Assembly: GCA_026770025.1 (NCBI GenBank) | Contig: JAMXDE010000003.1 | Location: 3,782,001 to 3,846,000, forward strand | Direction of reading: 5' to 3' | DNA: 64,000 nt | From: Craspedostauros australis | Lineage: Eukaryota; Bacillariophyta; Bacillariophyceae; Mastogloiales; Achnanthaceae | Shown here: piece after piece, positions 55,373 through 64,000 of the stretch | Layout: every line of letters starts with the position of its first letter | Position numbering within the stretch: position 1 is the stretch's first letter | Notes under the pieces: model-generated | The model's database searches: none | What the model saw: the letters and a program-made list of their open reading frames with translations, nothing else | What the model was told of the DNA's origin: nothing | Translations under genes and position numbers: made by a program

Positions 55373-56365
55373 ATGCCTGTTAGCGCAGCACACTCGAGCA
55401 ATCACACACCAGCCGCAACCGAAGACGACAGCCCGCGCACAAGCTGCTCGTCTCCTTCCAGACACCCTTGTGTTGGTCTCATAATCCTCAACCATCCTCA
55501 CAATAACAGCAGGCACAACAACTACAGCAACCACAGAACAAGCACAATGACAATGACAACCACACCGAGAACGAGAACGGCACTGGCGGAAGCCACCATG
55601 GAGATGGCACTTCACGAAGCAACAGATACGTGCGATCGATTGAGCAAGAACGATTGCAGCAACACGGTTGCGACATTCGCTTCGTCCTTCAGCTCACTTT
55701 CGCTGGATGCCTGCGATGAGGGATGTTCATCATCGTCGTCGTCGTCATCATCATCATCATCATATCGCAGCCAGCGCTCGGTTCGATTCGCTGATGCGAT
55801 CGATGTCCAGGAGATGCCAACCGTCCTCGGCGACATCTCCATCTCCGCCACGGGCCCGCCGCTCACCATGGGTTGGGAACCACTGCGCAAGTACAAGACA
55901 GCCATCAACTGCGACCAAAGCCTCCACAACTACAGCAGCGCAATGAGCTCTTGCGATTCCAGCATCACATCGAACGACAGCATCCCGCAGCACATCCACA
56001 CCTGCAGCATGGCACCAGCAGACTTCCGCCCTCTCACGCCGCAGGAGCGACATGTCCGCCTGCGCCAGAACGGCGTGACTGTGAGCGAGATCAAGAACGC
56101 TATCTTGAACTCGCGGATGCTGCAGCACCAGCGCATGGAGACGCAACGCCAGGTCCTCAAGGAGCAAAGACGCGAGCACCGCAGACAGCAGCGCAAGGAG
56201 CAGAAACAACAGGAGCGCAGGGCCAAGAGACAGCAGCGCCGCACGGAAAAGACGATCTATTCCGGCTGCGACGATGCCTCCACTGGGCCAGCCATCAACA
56301 CAAACAGCGAGAACAACGTGTCGGTCAGCGTGGATCGACGCAGCCTCTTCCTGCAGTTGCAGTGA
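55373..56365 (+). CDS. diatom 'VRF-REY-GW' family protein, copy 2
   Basis: 330 aa from the ATG at 55373; an in-frame ATG at 55547 is an alternative. It shares its layout with the copy at 52.6 kb: the block QRSVRFADAIDVQEMPTVLGD at about 134-154 and GPPLTMGWEP at 161-170, then FRPLTPQERHVRLRQNGVTVSEIKNAIL and a long Arg/Gln/Lys-rich coiled coil (about 250-295). A run of 12 serines (119-130), encoded by TCA/TCG triplets, precedes the block and is probably length-variable. The block departs from copy 1 (VQEMP for REYPM), so the two have diverged well. Function unknown. Confidence 0.75.
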   Translation: MPVSAAHSSNHTPAATEDDSPRTSCSSPSRHPCVGLIILNHPHNNSRHNNYSNHRTSTMTMTTTPRTRTALAEATMEMALHEATDTCDRLSKNDCSNTVATFASSFSSLSLDACDEGCSSSSSSSSSSSSYRSQRSVRFADAIDVQEMPTVLGDISISATGPPLTMGWEPLRKYKTAINCDQSLHNYSSAMSSCDSSITSNDSIPQHIHTCSMAPADFRPLTPQERHVRLRQNGVTVSEIKNAILNSRMLQHQRMETQRQVLKEQRREHRRQQRKEQKQQERRAKRQQRRTEKTIYSGCDDASTGPAINTNSENNVSVSVDRRSLFLQLQ

Positions 56366-57569
56366 GCAACAGTAGCATCAGCTCGCGCACAGGCATACTT
56401 TTAGAAGGAACCTGGCGCACTGCGCCTGGACCCTCCAGCGCGCACCATAGAATTTTTCATGCACAACTACACCATTTAGAAGAACTCAATTTGAGCTACT
56501 CCACATCTCATTCCTTCCCTGCTGTACCGTCATGTCATGTCATAGCTCCTACGTGCCTCCGGACACCAGACCCTCCTCCCATGTGTCTCTCTGCAGCCAC
56601 GACAGAGGCGCCTTCTGCTTGGATCTTGGGTCCTCTCTCATCTCGCTTGTGCGAACATGGTGTGGGATTGAGTTGCGGAGTGCCAAGACTTCACCGCGCC
56701 CGGCTCGCTCCCTCAATCAGTCCCTCCATGACACCAGCGCGAACCTTCTCGACAAGATCCGAACCGTGAGAACGCGCGAACATCTTGCGGGATTGATGGA
56801 AAATGCATGCATGACTGAGTGGTCCAGCGAGTCCACTCGCTATCTTCGATTGGGCAGTCCATCATTCGTGAATGGCTCTGTCACCATGAATCACTTCTGT
56901 TTGCGCAAGGCGAACAAAAACAGCATTGGTGGCAAGAAGCATCACCCACGAACACGCCGCATGACACGATCCTTGGCGCTGGCGAGAGGTGATGTGGGTG
57001 CTCCAGCGAGCAGCGACCGGGACGCAGCAGCCTCTCGTCTGAGATCACATTGCCACGAACACAATCGGCAGGAGTCAACAATGCAGTTACTCCATGCAAT
57101 TGGGCCTCAATACGTTGAGTAGAGTGGAGTAGAGTAGAGTAAAGTAGAGTCCCTCGCTTTCTACCCTGTCCACGCGCAGACAGGAGGACCGTGCCCAGAG
57201 AGGAGCATCCCCGTGCCGCAGCATCCGAATCAATTGCGTTCTTGGTGATGGAGAGAGCGAAAGAACCAGTATGCTTTGGATGGAGCTGTGCTACGCTGCT
57301 GCTGCTGCTACTACTACTACTACGAGCTTGAGAACTGTATTGGTATTGGGACAGCATAGGGTGGAGCACTGCTCAAGCATTTTGCTCAAGACTACGTATC
57401 TCCGTTCATCAGGCATCACGCATCGTACAACCGCACGTCTCCAGCGTGCAGAACAGCAAGAAAGATTGGCAGTCGCCGCACTTGAGCGGTGCCCAGTGGA
57501 TACGCAAGGGAAGCCAATGCAAGCCAAGGCAAGGCGACTCAACAGAACGCAACGTAACGCTTGGCAACA
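56366..57569. other. intergenic region
   Basis: About 1.2 kb. The frame 56532-57122 (+) starts with ATG but has no domain and unremarkable composition, so I left it out. A GCT/ACT triplet repeat lies at about 57297-57323. The stretch just before the next gene (57540-57569) has CAACGYAACG-like repeats. Confidence 0.45.
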
Positions 57570-59078
57570 ATGGCCAGGAATCATCGCAGAAGAGCGCCCC
57601 GGCACAGCTGCCTGTGGGTGTTCACTGTGTTTGCCATCTTCGTCCTCGCAAACATGATCATCCAGTGGAAGATCGCTTCGGAGATGTCCATTCTCACGAT
57701 CGGCGCGTCCTTGGCAGCAGGGGACAGCGCTGCCATCGCCCCTATCAACACCGATGAGGCAAGAACTGGCAACGGAAGTGTCGCCATCAAACGAAGAGAC
57801 GCTGGCGGCGCTCGCACCAGCGTCAGTCGTGCGAGTATGGGTGGCGCGAACAGTGATGCGATGATCAGCATGCTATCCCAGTCGTCTCAACTGTCTCAGC
57901 CTCGACGCAAGTGGGCCTACGTCTACCTAGTTGCAGGATGCGACTCTTCGAACCCAGGCAACCACCTGGGCATGCTCTACAATGTCGTTGTCGCGGCACG
58001 TGTGTTGCGCAACGCGGGATCGAAGGCGGATGTCGTCGTCATGGTTGAGATGTTCCATGCCGCGCCCAACGAGAGGCTGCTGCCCCAAGAGGAGAGGATC
58101 TTAACGGCGGCAGGCGTCATCATCAAGTACATGGAACGGTCCACCGTGAAGATGTCATTCCATGAGACGACCCTTCGGAAATTCGAGGTCTTGAAGCTCA
58201 CGGAGTACAGCCGGGTCATGTACATGGACGCCGACGTTGTGCCATTCTGCTCCATGGACGACCTCTTCGACTTGTCAGAACCCGATCCGCAGGATCTGGC
58301 TGATCGGGGACTGACCCGGCCGGTCCTTCGCGAGAATGTGATCCTTGCGTGGATCATCGAACCGGCCACCGCTGGATTCTTCATGCTGCGACCAGGGCCA
58401 GGATTTTATGACGAGATCCAGGAAATCATCGCACGGCAAGAGAAAGAAGCGACTCTCATCGCGGATGATCTCAAGTTTGACCGTACGAAAGGGTGGGGGC
58501 ACGTCTTCGAGGGTGGTGATGATGTGTGGACGTCGCTGCGTGGCGCCGAAACTCGGGAGGCGGGCAAGAACAAACGGTGGGATTGGCACTGCGATTACGG
58601 AGATCAGGGACTGCTGTACTACTGGACCAAGTATCACCGCCGCGATGTTTCCATCGTCATTGGCGATACAGTAGAGCACTGGGTCGATCGCGACGGGGCC
58701 GCTGTGTTGGATCATCGAGATTCTCATGTTCTTGACAAGTGCGCTTGTGCAGGCGATCAAGCAACCCACGTGCGCAAACGGCACGTTCCATTCGATGCGC
58801 GTCCTTACACATCCTTTCACCATTTCACGGGGAAATCCAAGCCTTGGCTGGAACCCGGCAAGACCGCGATCCGACCAGGGAAGGCTGCACAAGCAGTGCA
58901 CGTCGACGTATTCTGGTGGCAATCTCTCAGAGACGCAAGTCTCGACCTCAATTTCACGGTCCAACACCGCCATCTGGCGCAGGCACCTGTGTACGGTTTG
59001 TTCAACACACACGATCAATTGAATGCCAAGATCACGCAACGCAGGCAACAACTGGGCGCAGGCAGCACCCTTAGATGA
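57570..59078 (+). CDS. Golgi-type family 8 glycosyltransferase (glycogenin-like)
   Basis: 502 aa from the ATG at 57570, the first in this frame. Type II membrane topology: a short basic N-terminus (ARNHRRR), one hydrophobic helix at about residues 14-35 (LWVFTVFAIFVLANMII) and a large lumenal part. The GT8 fold is seen in KWAYVYLVAGCD, LYNVVVAARVLRNAG, FEVLKLTEYSRVMYMDADVVPF (the DxD metal-binding motif is DAD), a NagF-type ATAGFFMLRPGPGFYDEI, DYGDQGLLYYW and HFTGKSKPW (HxxGxxKPW). It transfers a sugar from a nucleotide-sugar donor, but donor and acceptor are unknown. A Golgi role in glycoprotein or polysaccharide assembly is likely. An insert between about residues 290 and 325 (KGWGHVFEGGDDVW) is longer than in glycogenin. 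Confidence 0.87.
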   Translation: MARNHRRRAPRHSCLWVFTVFAIFVLANMIIQWKIASEMSILTIGASLAAGDSAAIAPINTDEARTGNGSVAIKRRDAGGARTSVSRASMGGANSDAMISMLSQSSQLSQPRRKWAYVYLVAGCDSSNPGNHLGMLYNVVVAARVLRNAGSKADVVVMVEMFHAAPNERLLPQEERILTAAGVIIKYMERSTVKMSFHETTLRKFEVLKLTEYSRVMYMDADVVPFCSMDDLFDLSEPDPQDLADRGLTRPVLRENVILAWIIEPATAGFFMLRPGPGFYDEIQEIIARQEKEATLIADDLKFDRTKGWGHVFEGGDDVWTSLRGAETREAGKNKRWDWHCDYGDQGLLYYWTKYHRRDVSIVIGDTVEHWVDRDGAAVLDHRDSHVLDKCACAGDQATHVRKRHVPFDARPYTSFHHFTGKSKPWLEPGKTAIRPGKAAQAVHVDVFWWQSLRDASLDLNFTVQHRHLAQAPVYGLFNTHDQLNAKITQRRQQLGAGSTLR

Positions 59079-59409
59079 CGATGACATTGCCGCGAAGGGA
59101 TGATAGTACATGCTCAGGAAACACACAGCCACTCTCTGAATAGTGTCGAGATTGGCGACTACAACTAGCCCTCTCGAAACTCAATCCATCTCTGCACATT
59201 GGTACAAAGCAGAACGGGTGTCACCGCAGCGCCCGAAAGAAGGTGTGCGACCCAATGAGAAAGCGAGAGACCTTGTGTCCATCTGGTTGATGCTCCGTGT
59301 GATCCATGTATCCAATGACGCGGACAAAGGACCCATGCTTTCCGTGGCGGAGTTGGCCGAGGAATTGCGGAAGGAGCAAATATTCTGTAGACTTTTGGCG
59401 CGGGGTCAT
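59079..59409. other. intergenic region
   Basis: About 330 bp downstream of the glycosyltransferase. The plus-strand frame 59143-59712 crosses it but has no recognisable domain. I see no other feature. Confidence 0.4.
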
Positions 59410-59880
59410 TCACTTTGGATCTGCTTTTTTCTCATCGGCTGTCAATTCCGCGCTGGAGCCTGCAGACCTCATGTGAGCGGATGCTGCCGTCGCTGCGACC
59501 CCATTCGCTGTGGCGTGACGATGAGCACGCTCGGTTCCATGCGAATTGGATCGGCTCCTTCCTCCAACAGCGCACCAAGGATCGCTTTCCATGTGCGAAC
59601 CCGTGGAACCAACTCCGATTATCCCATCTGCGAACATCAGAGCCCATGTCGGAGACGGCGGCGCCTCCCCGCAATGTGTGTACGGATACCAACCAGCAAT
59701 GGTACCAGATAACGTCGAGCGAAGAGGTAAATGAAAGCACCCGACAATTGGAGAATGGATTCGTTGCACGTTCGCCCATGCTGTGTCGAGCAGCGTTGTG
59801 AACGTATGTGCGGCAGATCCTGCAGAAAGTTCCAGAGTACGTGCGTCTCCACCTGTCGATGGATTCGATATGCCCATCAT
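59410..59880 (-). CDS. hypothetical protein, doubtful
   Basis: 156-aa open frame with an ATG at 59880. It contains a coherent-looking stretch (QRIHSPIVGCFHLPLRSTL, GTIAGWYPYTHCG, ALMFADGIIGVGSTGSHME) and an acidic/Ala-rich tail. I do not recognise a family. The competing frames on both strands are also open over part of it. It could be the last exon of a gene that begins upstream on the same strand. Confidence 0.3.
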   Translation of the reverse strand: MMGISNPSTGGDARTLELSAGSAAHTFTTLLDTAWANVQRIHSPIVGCFHLPLRSTLSGTIAGWYPYTHCGEAPPSPTWALMFADGIIGVGSTGSHMESDPWCAVGGRSRSNSHGTERAHRHATANGVAATAASAHMRSAGSSAELTADEKKADPK

Positions 59881-62800
59881 GGACCATGCTCTGCTAATGG
59901 ATGAAGCAATATAGCCAAAACATGCGGTGTTATGCAGTGCTATGTAGAATTATATGATGTGTACTTGTATTGTGCGACCTTCCAATTTGCCTTGCGGAGG
60001 TGTCGCGAGGGCTGGGTCGTTTTGTTGTGTCAGGGGTATGTGCTCGATTGATCGTTGAGACGGCAGTCGAGCCTGCTCTGTTTTGTTCTGCTCTATAACA
60101 AGCCCAACGATGGTGCCTGCGGCACAGATCTCTTCGCACCCAACCTGATTGATGGCGCGCCATGGCGATTGTCTTGGATGTGCCTCGTGGGTGACACGCC
60201 CGTGGATGGCAGCCATCCCACAGGCGAAGATGGTGGCAATGGTGACAGGGACCACTTCACTGACTTCTGCATCGACGACGGCATCGATGGCAGGGTTGGC
60301 AACGCCAGTCCTTCATCTGGATCTCTCTTGATGAATCTGGGGGATGACAGCTTGCAGATTCTGGCCGGTGGTGGCGGGCAGAACATCACGCTGTGATCCT
60401 CAAAGGACTGGCTGCGTTTGGGACTTTCGAAGGAGTCAAATGATTGGGGCTTGCCAGCATCATGCATGGTGTGGAATGCATTGTAATCTCGGTGAGCGCA
60501 GCGATGGTGCGACGAGTGGCAGTCCAGTTCTTCGCGGTCATGATCGCGTCCGTGGTAGTGCGATTGCAAGTATTCCATCGTGAGCAAGTTGCTGTGCTGT
60601 TGATGATGTGAAGATGATGATGAAGATGACGGAAATGGTCCTTGTGGCTGTCGCTGCTGCTATTTATGGCAATGACGGTGGTGAAGGTGCGGGTGCGGGT
60701 GTAGTACGAGAACGGTGCCGATAGGCTGAAGATGCGACGATGATTGGGGGATATGAAACGAGAAATGGAACTGAAACTGGCAGGAGAGAGCAGACCGGCT
60801 GAGCCAACAGTATGAACAAAGAACGAAACGAGAAAATGAGAATGGGAGACCGAGAAGCAGGGAGGTACCACGCTCGCGTATTGATGGCACATCTGCCGAT
60901 GGGAAAACGTGAAAACAAGGCGCGCATCGGTCTTCTGCTGAGTGTCGACGCGCGCAAGGATACAATTGGAGCTGAGACCCGTAGCTGGTACTGCAATGTG
61001 CTCAGCCCCGCTTCAACATAGGCCCCTGAGGGCTCGTTGATTCTGGGTTGGCGGGAGTTGAGCTTTGGTGAGCCTTTCCATCTTTCGTCAACCGAACGGG
61101 AATGACACTATCGCATCGTATCCATCCTCCACTACTACCTACTCGTGCCGTTCACTTCACACCCAGGGCCGAAACAAAGAGAAAGGCGTGATAAAATCAG
61201 CTTGCGGACTGGAGCCAACTGCGTGATCCCGCACGGCAGTGGCTGTGTTGACGAGGACTGCATTGATACGTCGCCCTTGTACGAGAAGTCAGTTACTTCA
61301 CCTCGCTGGAGCGCTTGCGCTTGTTCGCAAGAGAGTGAGTGAGGAACGCGAGTGGCACTCTTGCGCATGCGTGCAGAAGCAAAAGGGACAACGACAGAAT
61401 CTTCCTTCGTCGCCAATCACCCCTTCCGACCAATCGTTGCAACTCCTTTCACCAACCACCGCAAGTGACAACGACAACGAACGACACAGAGCCAATCGAC
61501 CCAAGACCGCTTCATCGAAGCCACATTTCGGTTGCGCGGCAGTCCCCGTCTCCTTCATCCATGGCTCTTCTGCGCACATAGGCTTGTTCTGTTCCATGCC
61601 CACGCTTCTCAGTCGAGTATTCTCAAAATCGCGCTTGGCAGCGTAATTTTGTGAAGCTGTTCGGGTGACACCTGTGACGCAAAATTACGGTTGCAAGATT
61701 CATCCATTAAATGTGACTCACGTGTGGTGAGAATTCGAGAGAGAGGACGCCGGCACAGCGTGGCGAAGGCATGACGTTGTTCTGATCGGTTGATGAAGCT
61801 GATGAAGTACCTTGAAGAGGCATGATCCGACATCAGGGATAAGTTGAGTCTCGTGTAAAACGTTGAAACCCGACTTGCTGTGTGATCGACTGGATCGATT
61901 CAGAGCACAAACACAAGAATTCGACCCATCAAAAAGGCACACAGAAAACGTGGAAAAGAGACAACAACACAACAACAACGGGCAGCCTCGAAGATCGGCG
62001 ACGATGGTACCAAGAGCGACGGAGCGTGGGCCGTCCCACATGTGGAGCATCGGCACGAGAATCCCGCACTCGACACCAAGGCACCATACTTGAAGAGGTG
62101 CGAAGATCACTGTGAAGATCACTGGGAACTGCATTGATCATTGCGGAGCAAAGCGGCACTACTTTTGCAGCACTGAGCTCCCAGAAGTTCAGATCACAAG
62201 CGTGAGAGCAGATCCACACCTGTACCCGTACTCATACCCGTACTCATACCCGTACTCATACCCGTACTCATACCCGTACTCATACCCGTACTCAGACCCG
62301 TACCCGCGCCATACGAGTGACCGTTGGTACAGGGTACGAGTACGTTGGCACACATCGGCGCAAGGTGGCGCCTCGTAGACGAATCAAGGCAGGCGAATCT
62401 GACCATTTCTGATCACACCCAATTGGATTGGAACGGGCCTGACTCGATCAGCCGAGAAACCTGGCGTCTCGTACCAGCAGCCACGACGAGGCGAACCGCA
62501 TCTTCGTGGGCCTTGTACGTGTGTGCCGTGGTAGGTTGCGTTGATGGTCCAACCTCGGTCAGCGATCATAGGTGGTGCGTGTTGTGGACGTACTTCTGCT
62601 TGTGCCCGCACGTCTACTCGTGGGCGTCGCTGCATGCATCAATCCAGCAACTCGGATTGCTGCAACGAAGGATACGGTCGAAGCAACATCCGTGCCGACT
62701 GTACTCTCTCCTCGTGTGGCAGTGCGATTAATAACGTTGGCACAGCCGTTACTGCTGCTGCTTCTGGCGCAGGCACCCATTTCACAAGAAGCACCTCCTA

Positions 62801-62948
62801 CAAGTCGACTGGACAAGAGACAACGAAGCATTCCCACAATTACGAGCACACCGGAAGAGGCGGAACAACAAGTAGAGAGAGACGGAGTCACCAGTGCATT
62901 CCCAGGATATTGAACGTGCAGCTGATACTGCAACTGCTGCTAGTCACC
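59881..62948. other. long region with doubtful open frames and repeats
   Basis: About 3 kb. On the minus strand 60587-60093 is open (about 165 aa, Ser/Pro-rich, with KPQSFDSFESPKRSQSFED) and 60304-59950 is open in another frame; either might be an exon of a gene ending near 59410, but I found no clean donor/acceptor pair. The remainder has short frames only. It includes the 12-bp tandem repeat at 62221-62310 and a TACGAGTA octamer at 62335. The promoter of the SAP-domain gene should lie at its right end. Confidence 0.35.
62221..62310. repeat. 12-bp tandem repeat (TACCCGTACTCA)n
   Basis: About seven copies of a 12-bp unit, nearly perfect in the middle and degenerate at both ends. It is open in several frames (Tyr-Pro-Tyr-Ser on one strand, Met-Ser-Thr-Gly on the other) without being coding as far as I can tell. 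The unit contains TACTC, related to the TACTCGTA octamer found across the window. Confidence 0.9.
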
Positions 62949-64000
62949 ATGAAGATCCCGTTCTCAGCCTCGTCATCGCATGCTGCCCATGCGTCACAGA
63001 AAGGTTCTGCATGGATGAAGGCACGGGCGATAGCTACATCCAGCCATCTGTCTACCGCAGGGTCTCAATGTGGCCATCGGCCGCTGACAGTACTCCAGTA
63101 TGACCGATCGTCCTCGACCTTGGCGTTCCTTGACAACACCATTCGCTCAAACGGAAGGCACTCCTTGGTGATCTGTCCTCGCTTGCTCCTGTCCCAACGA
63201 CCACCCGCCACCGTCACCACAGGAACAACATCAACATCAACAACAGTGACCTTTCAGAGATACGCATCTGATGCCCTGCCTCTCCTCAACGAAAGAATCG
63301 CGGCCATCGTTGACTCAAAACGGTCAAGATCAGGCGCGTTCGCTCAACTCACGAACCAGCATGTAGGATCTTCGGCGGCTGTGACCGCACCGTCGCGTCG
63401 AAAGTCATCCAGAGGACACCCCGGAAATCCTTCGATGATAAGAGCATCCTCCGGATCGACCGCGCGTTCTATGCTGCGATCCAGCCAGCTAACTTCTGCT
63501 TCCACGGCAGCGGAATCATCATCGCCGATGTCAGCTGGGGGGAATCCGCCGCAGCATCACCCAACTGCATTCCCTCAAAAGATGAAACTTACTGCGACCA
63601 TCGTTCGGCGCATGCGAGGGCATGACTTGCGAACGCAACTTTCTCTTCGAAGCCTCAACATCACCGGCAAGCGACCTGCTCTCGTCGCCAGGCTTCTTGC
63701 TGTCACCAAAGACGAAAACGAGTTCAACTCAAGCAACGACAAGAAGAGAGACATTAGTGTGGATGCGTTGTCGTCGTTATCGTCTTCATCGTCATCATTG
63801 ACGGGCAAGCTTGAAGAGGATGGGGGAGATGATCGCCAGCAACCGTCACAAGATCTCCATGCTGATCTTGACCTTGGCGCTGACGCTGACGTTGGTGTCG
63901 GTATCGACATTGAGGTTATCGACGATGACATGAACGATACCGATGATGACCTGGGCTTCCCGGTGTACGATCCACACACCATGTCTGTCAGGAGCACCAG
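62949..64000 (+). CDS. SAP-domain protein, 3' end beyond the window
   Basis: From the ATG at 62949 (context CACCATGAAG) the frame is open for 350 codons to the window edge with no stop, so the gene is truncated by the window. The frame is also open upstream, so the start is tentative. Residues about 221-253 form a SAP motif (MRGHDLRTQLSLRSLNITGKRPALVARLLAV), a helix-turn-helix that binds DNA or RNA, common in chromatin and RNA-processing proteins. The preceding 215 residues are Ser/Thr-rich and mostly disordered. Downstream come a Ser run and a strongly acidic stretch (EEDGGDD; DLDLGADADVGVGIDIEVIDDD). A nuclear nucleic-acid-binding role is likely. The missing C-terminus would decide the family. 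Confidence 0.7.
   Translation, partial: MKIPFSASSSHAAHASQKGSAWMKARAIATSSHLSTAGSQCGHRPLTVLQYDRSSSTLAFLDNTIRSNGRHSLVICPRLLLSQRPPATVTTGTTSTSTTVTFQRYASDALPLLNERIAAIVDSKRSRSGAFAQLTNQHVGSSAAVTAPSRRKSSRGHPGNPSMIRASSGSTARSMLRSSQLTSASTAAESSSPMSAGGNPPQHHPTAFPQKMKLTATIVRRMRGHDLRTQLSLRSLNITGKRPALVARLLAVTKDENEFNSSNDKKRDISVDALSSLSSSSSSLTGKLEEDGGDDRQQPSQDLHADLDLGADADVGVGIDIEVIDDDMNDTDDDLGFPVYDPHTMSVRST

Noticed and set aside
55873..56769. 298-aa plus-strand open frame overlapping VRF-family copy 2
   Set aside because: Different frame of a supported gene, with Pro/Gln/His-rich shadow composition.
1..64000. CRISPR arrays, bacterial operons or rRNA genes
   Set aside because: No regularly spaced direct repeats with unique spacers. 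Genes have introns and eukaryotic families, and no rRNA-like sequence was recognised.

Overview
This is nuclear DNA from a eukaryote, most likely a diatom. It encodes standard eukaryotic proteins (eIF2B beta, HBS1, spliced TsaE) whose reading frames join across GT-AG introns of about 130-380 bp, usually one per gene. It also carries several families that are typical of or expanded in diatoms: a CRAL-TRIO-like/DUF6824 protein, two copies of the 'VRF...REY...GW' family, two copies of a TPR-like family, and a pre-sequence with a signal peptide followed by Phe, which looks like diatom plastid targeting. Species assignment is not possible from the sequence alone. All splice junctions below were placed by reading the sequence and checking intron phase; none is supported by transcripts here.

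Layout. 0-3 kb (-): a tandem two-domain ArsA/GET3 ATPase, predicted plastid targeted. 6.7-13.2 kb (+): two TPR-like paralogues. 14.9-18.0 kb (-): a spermine-synthase-like protein with a membrane segment and a degenerate AdoMet-decarboxylase-like domain. 20.5-22.2 kb (+): eIF2B beta. 22.7-32.9 kb (-): a CDF-like membrane protein, TsaE, an alanine racemase with very large low-complexity insertions, and a secreted or membrane metallophosphoesterase. 33.9-34.6 kb (+): D-aminoacyl-tRNA deacylase. 35.0-46.2 kb (-): an HBS1 gene split by an 8.8 kb non-LTR retrotransposon with two intact ORFs, a 17-bp target-site duplication and a TTA-repeat tail. 46.6-48.0 kb (+): an LRR-like protein. 48.3-50.6 kb (-): the CRAL-TRIO/DUF6824 protein. 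52.6-56.4 kb (+): the two VRF-family paralogues. 57.6-59.1 kb (+): a GT8 glycosyltransferase. 59.4-60.6 kb (-): doubtful ORFs. 62.9-64.0 kb (+): a SAP-domain protein running off the window.

How the genes relate. Between 20 and 46 kb there are five genes for protein synthesis and its quality control: eIF2B beta (initiation), TsaE (t6A tRNA modification), alanine racemase (a source of D-Ala), DTD (clearing D-aminoacyl-tRNA) and HBS1 (rescue of stalled ribosomes). They lie on both strands and are not an operon, so the grouping may be chance. The clearest event is the retrotransposon insertion. It interrupts HBS1 in the sense direction inside one of its GWGKP repeats. The codons on either side of the duplicated target are in the same frame, so the insertion looks recent and may be heterozygous in a diploid.

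Spaces between genes are 0.3-3.9 kb and rich in short repeats: CT/GA microsatellites, a 12-bp tandem repeat, and an over-represented octamer TACGAGTA/TACTCGTA. I saw no tRNA, rRNA or CRISPR array.
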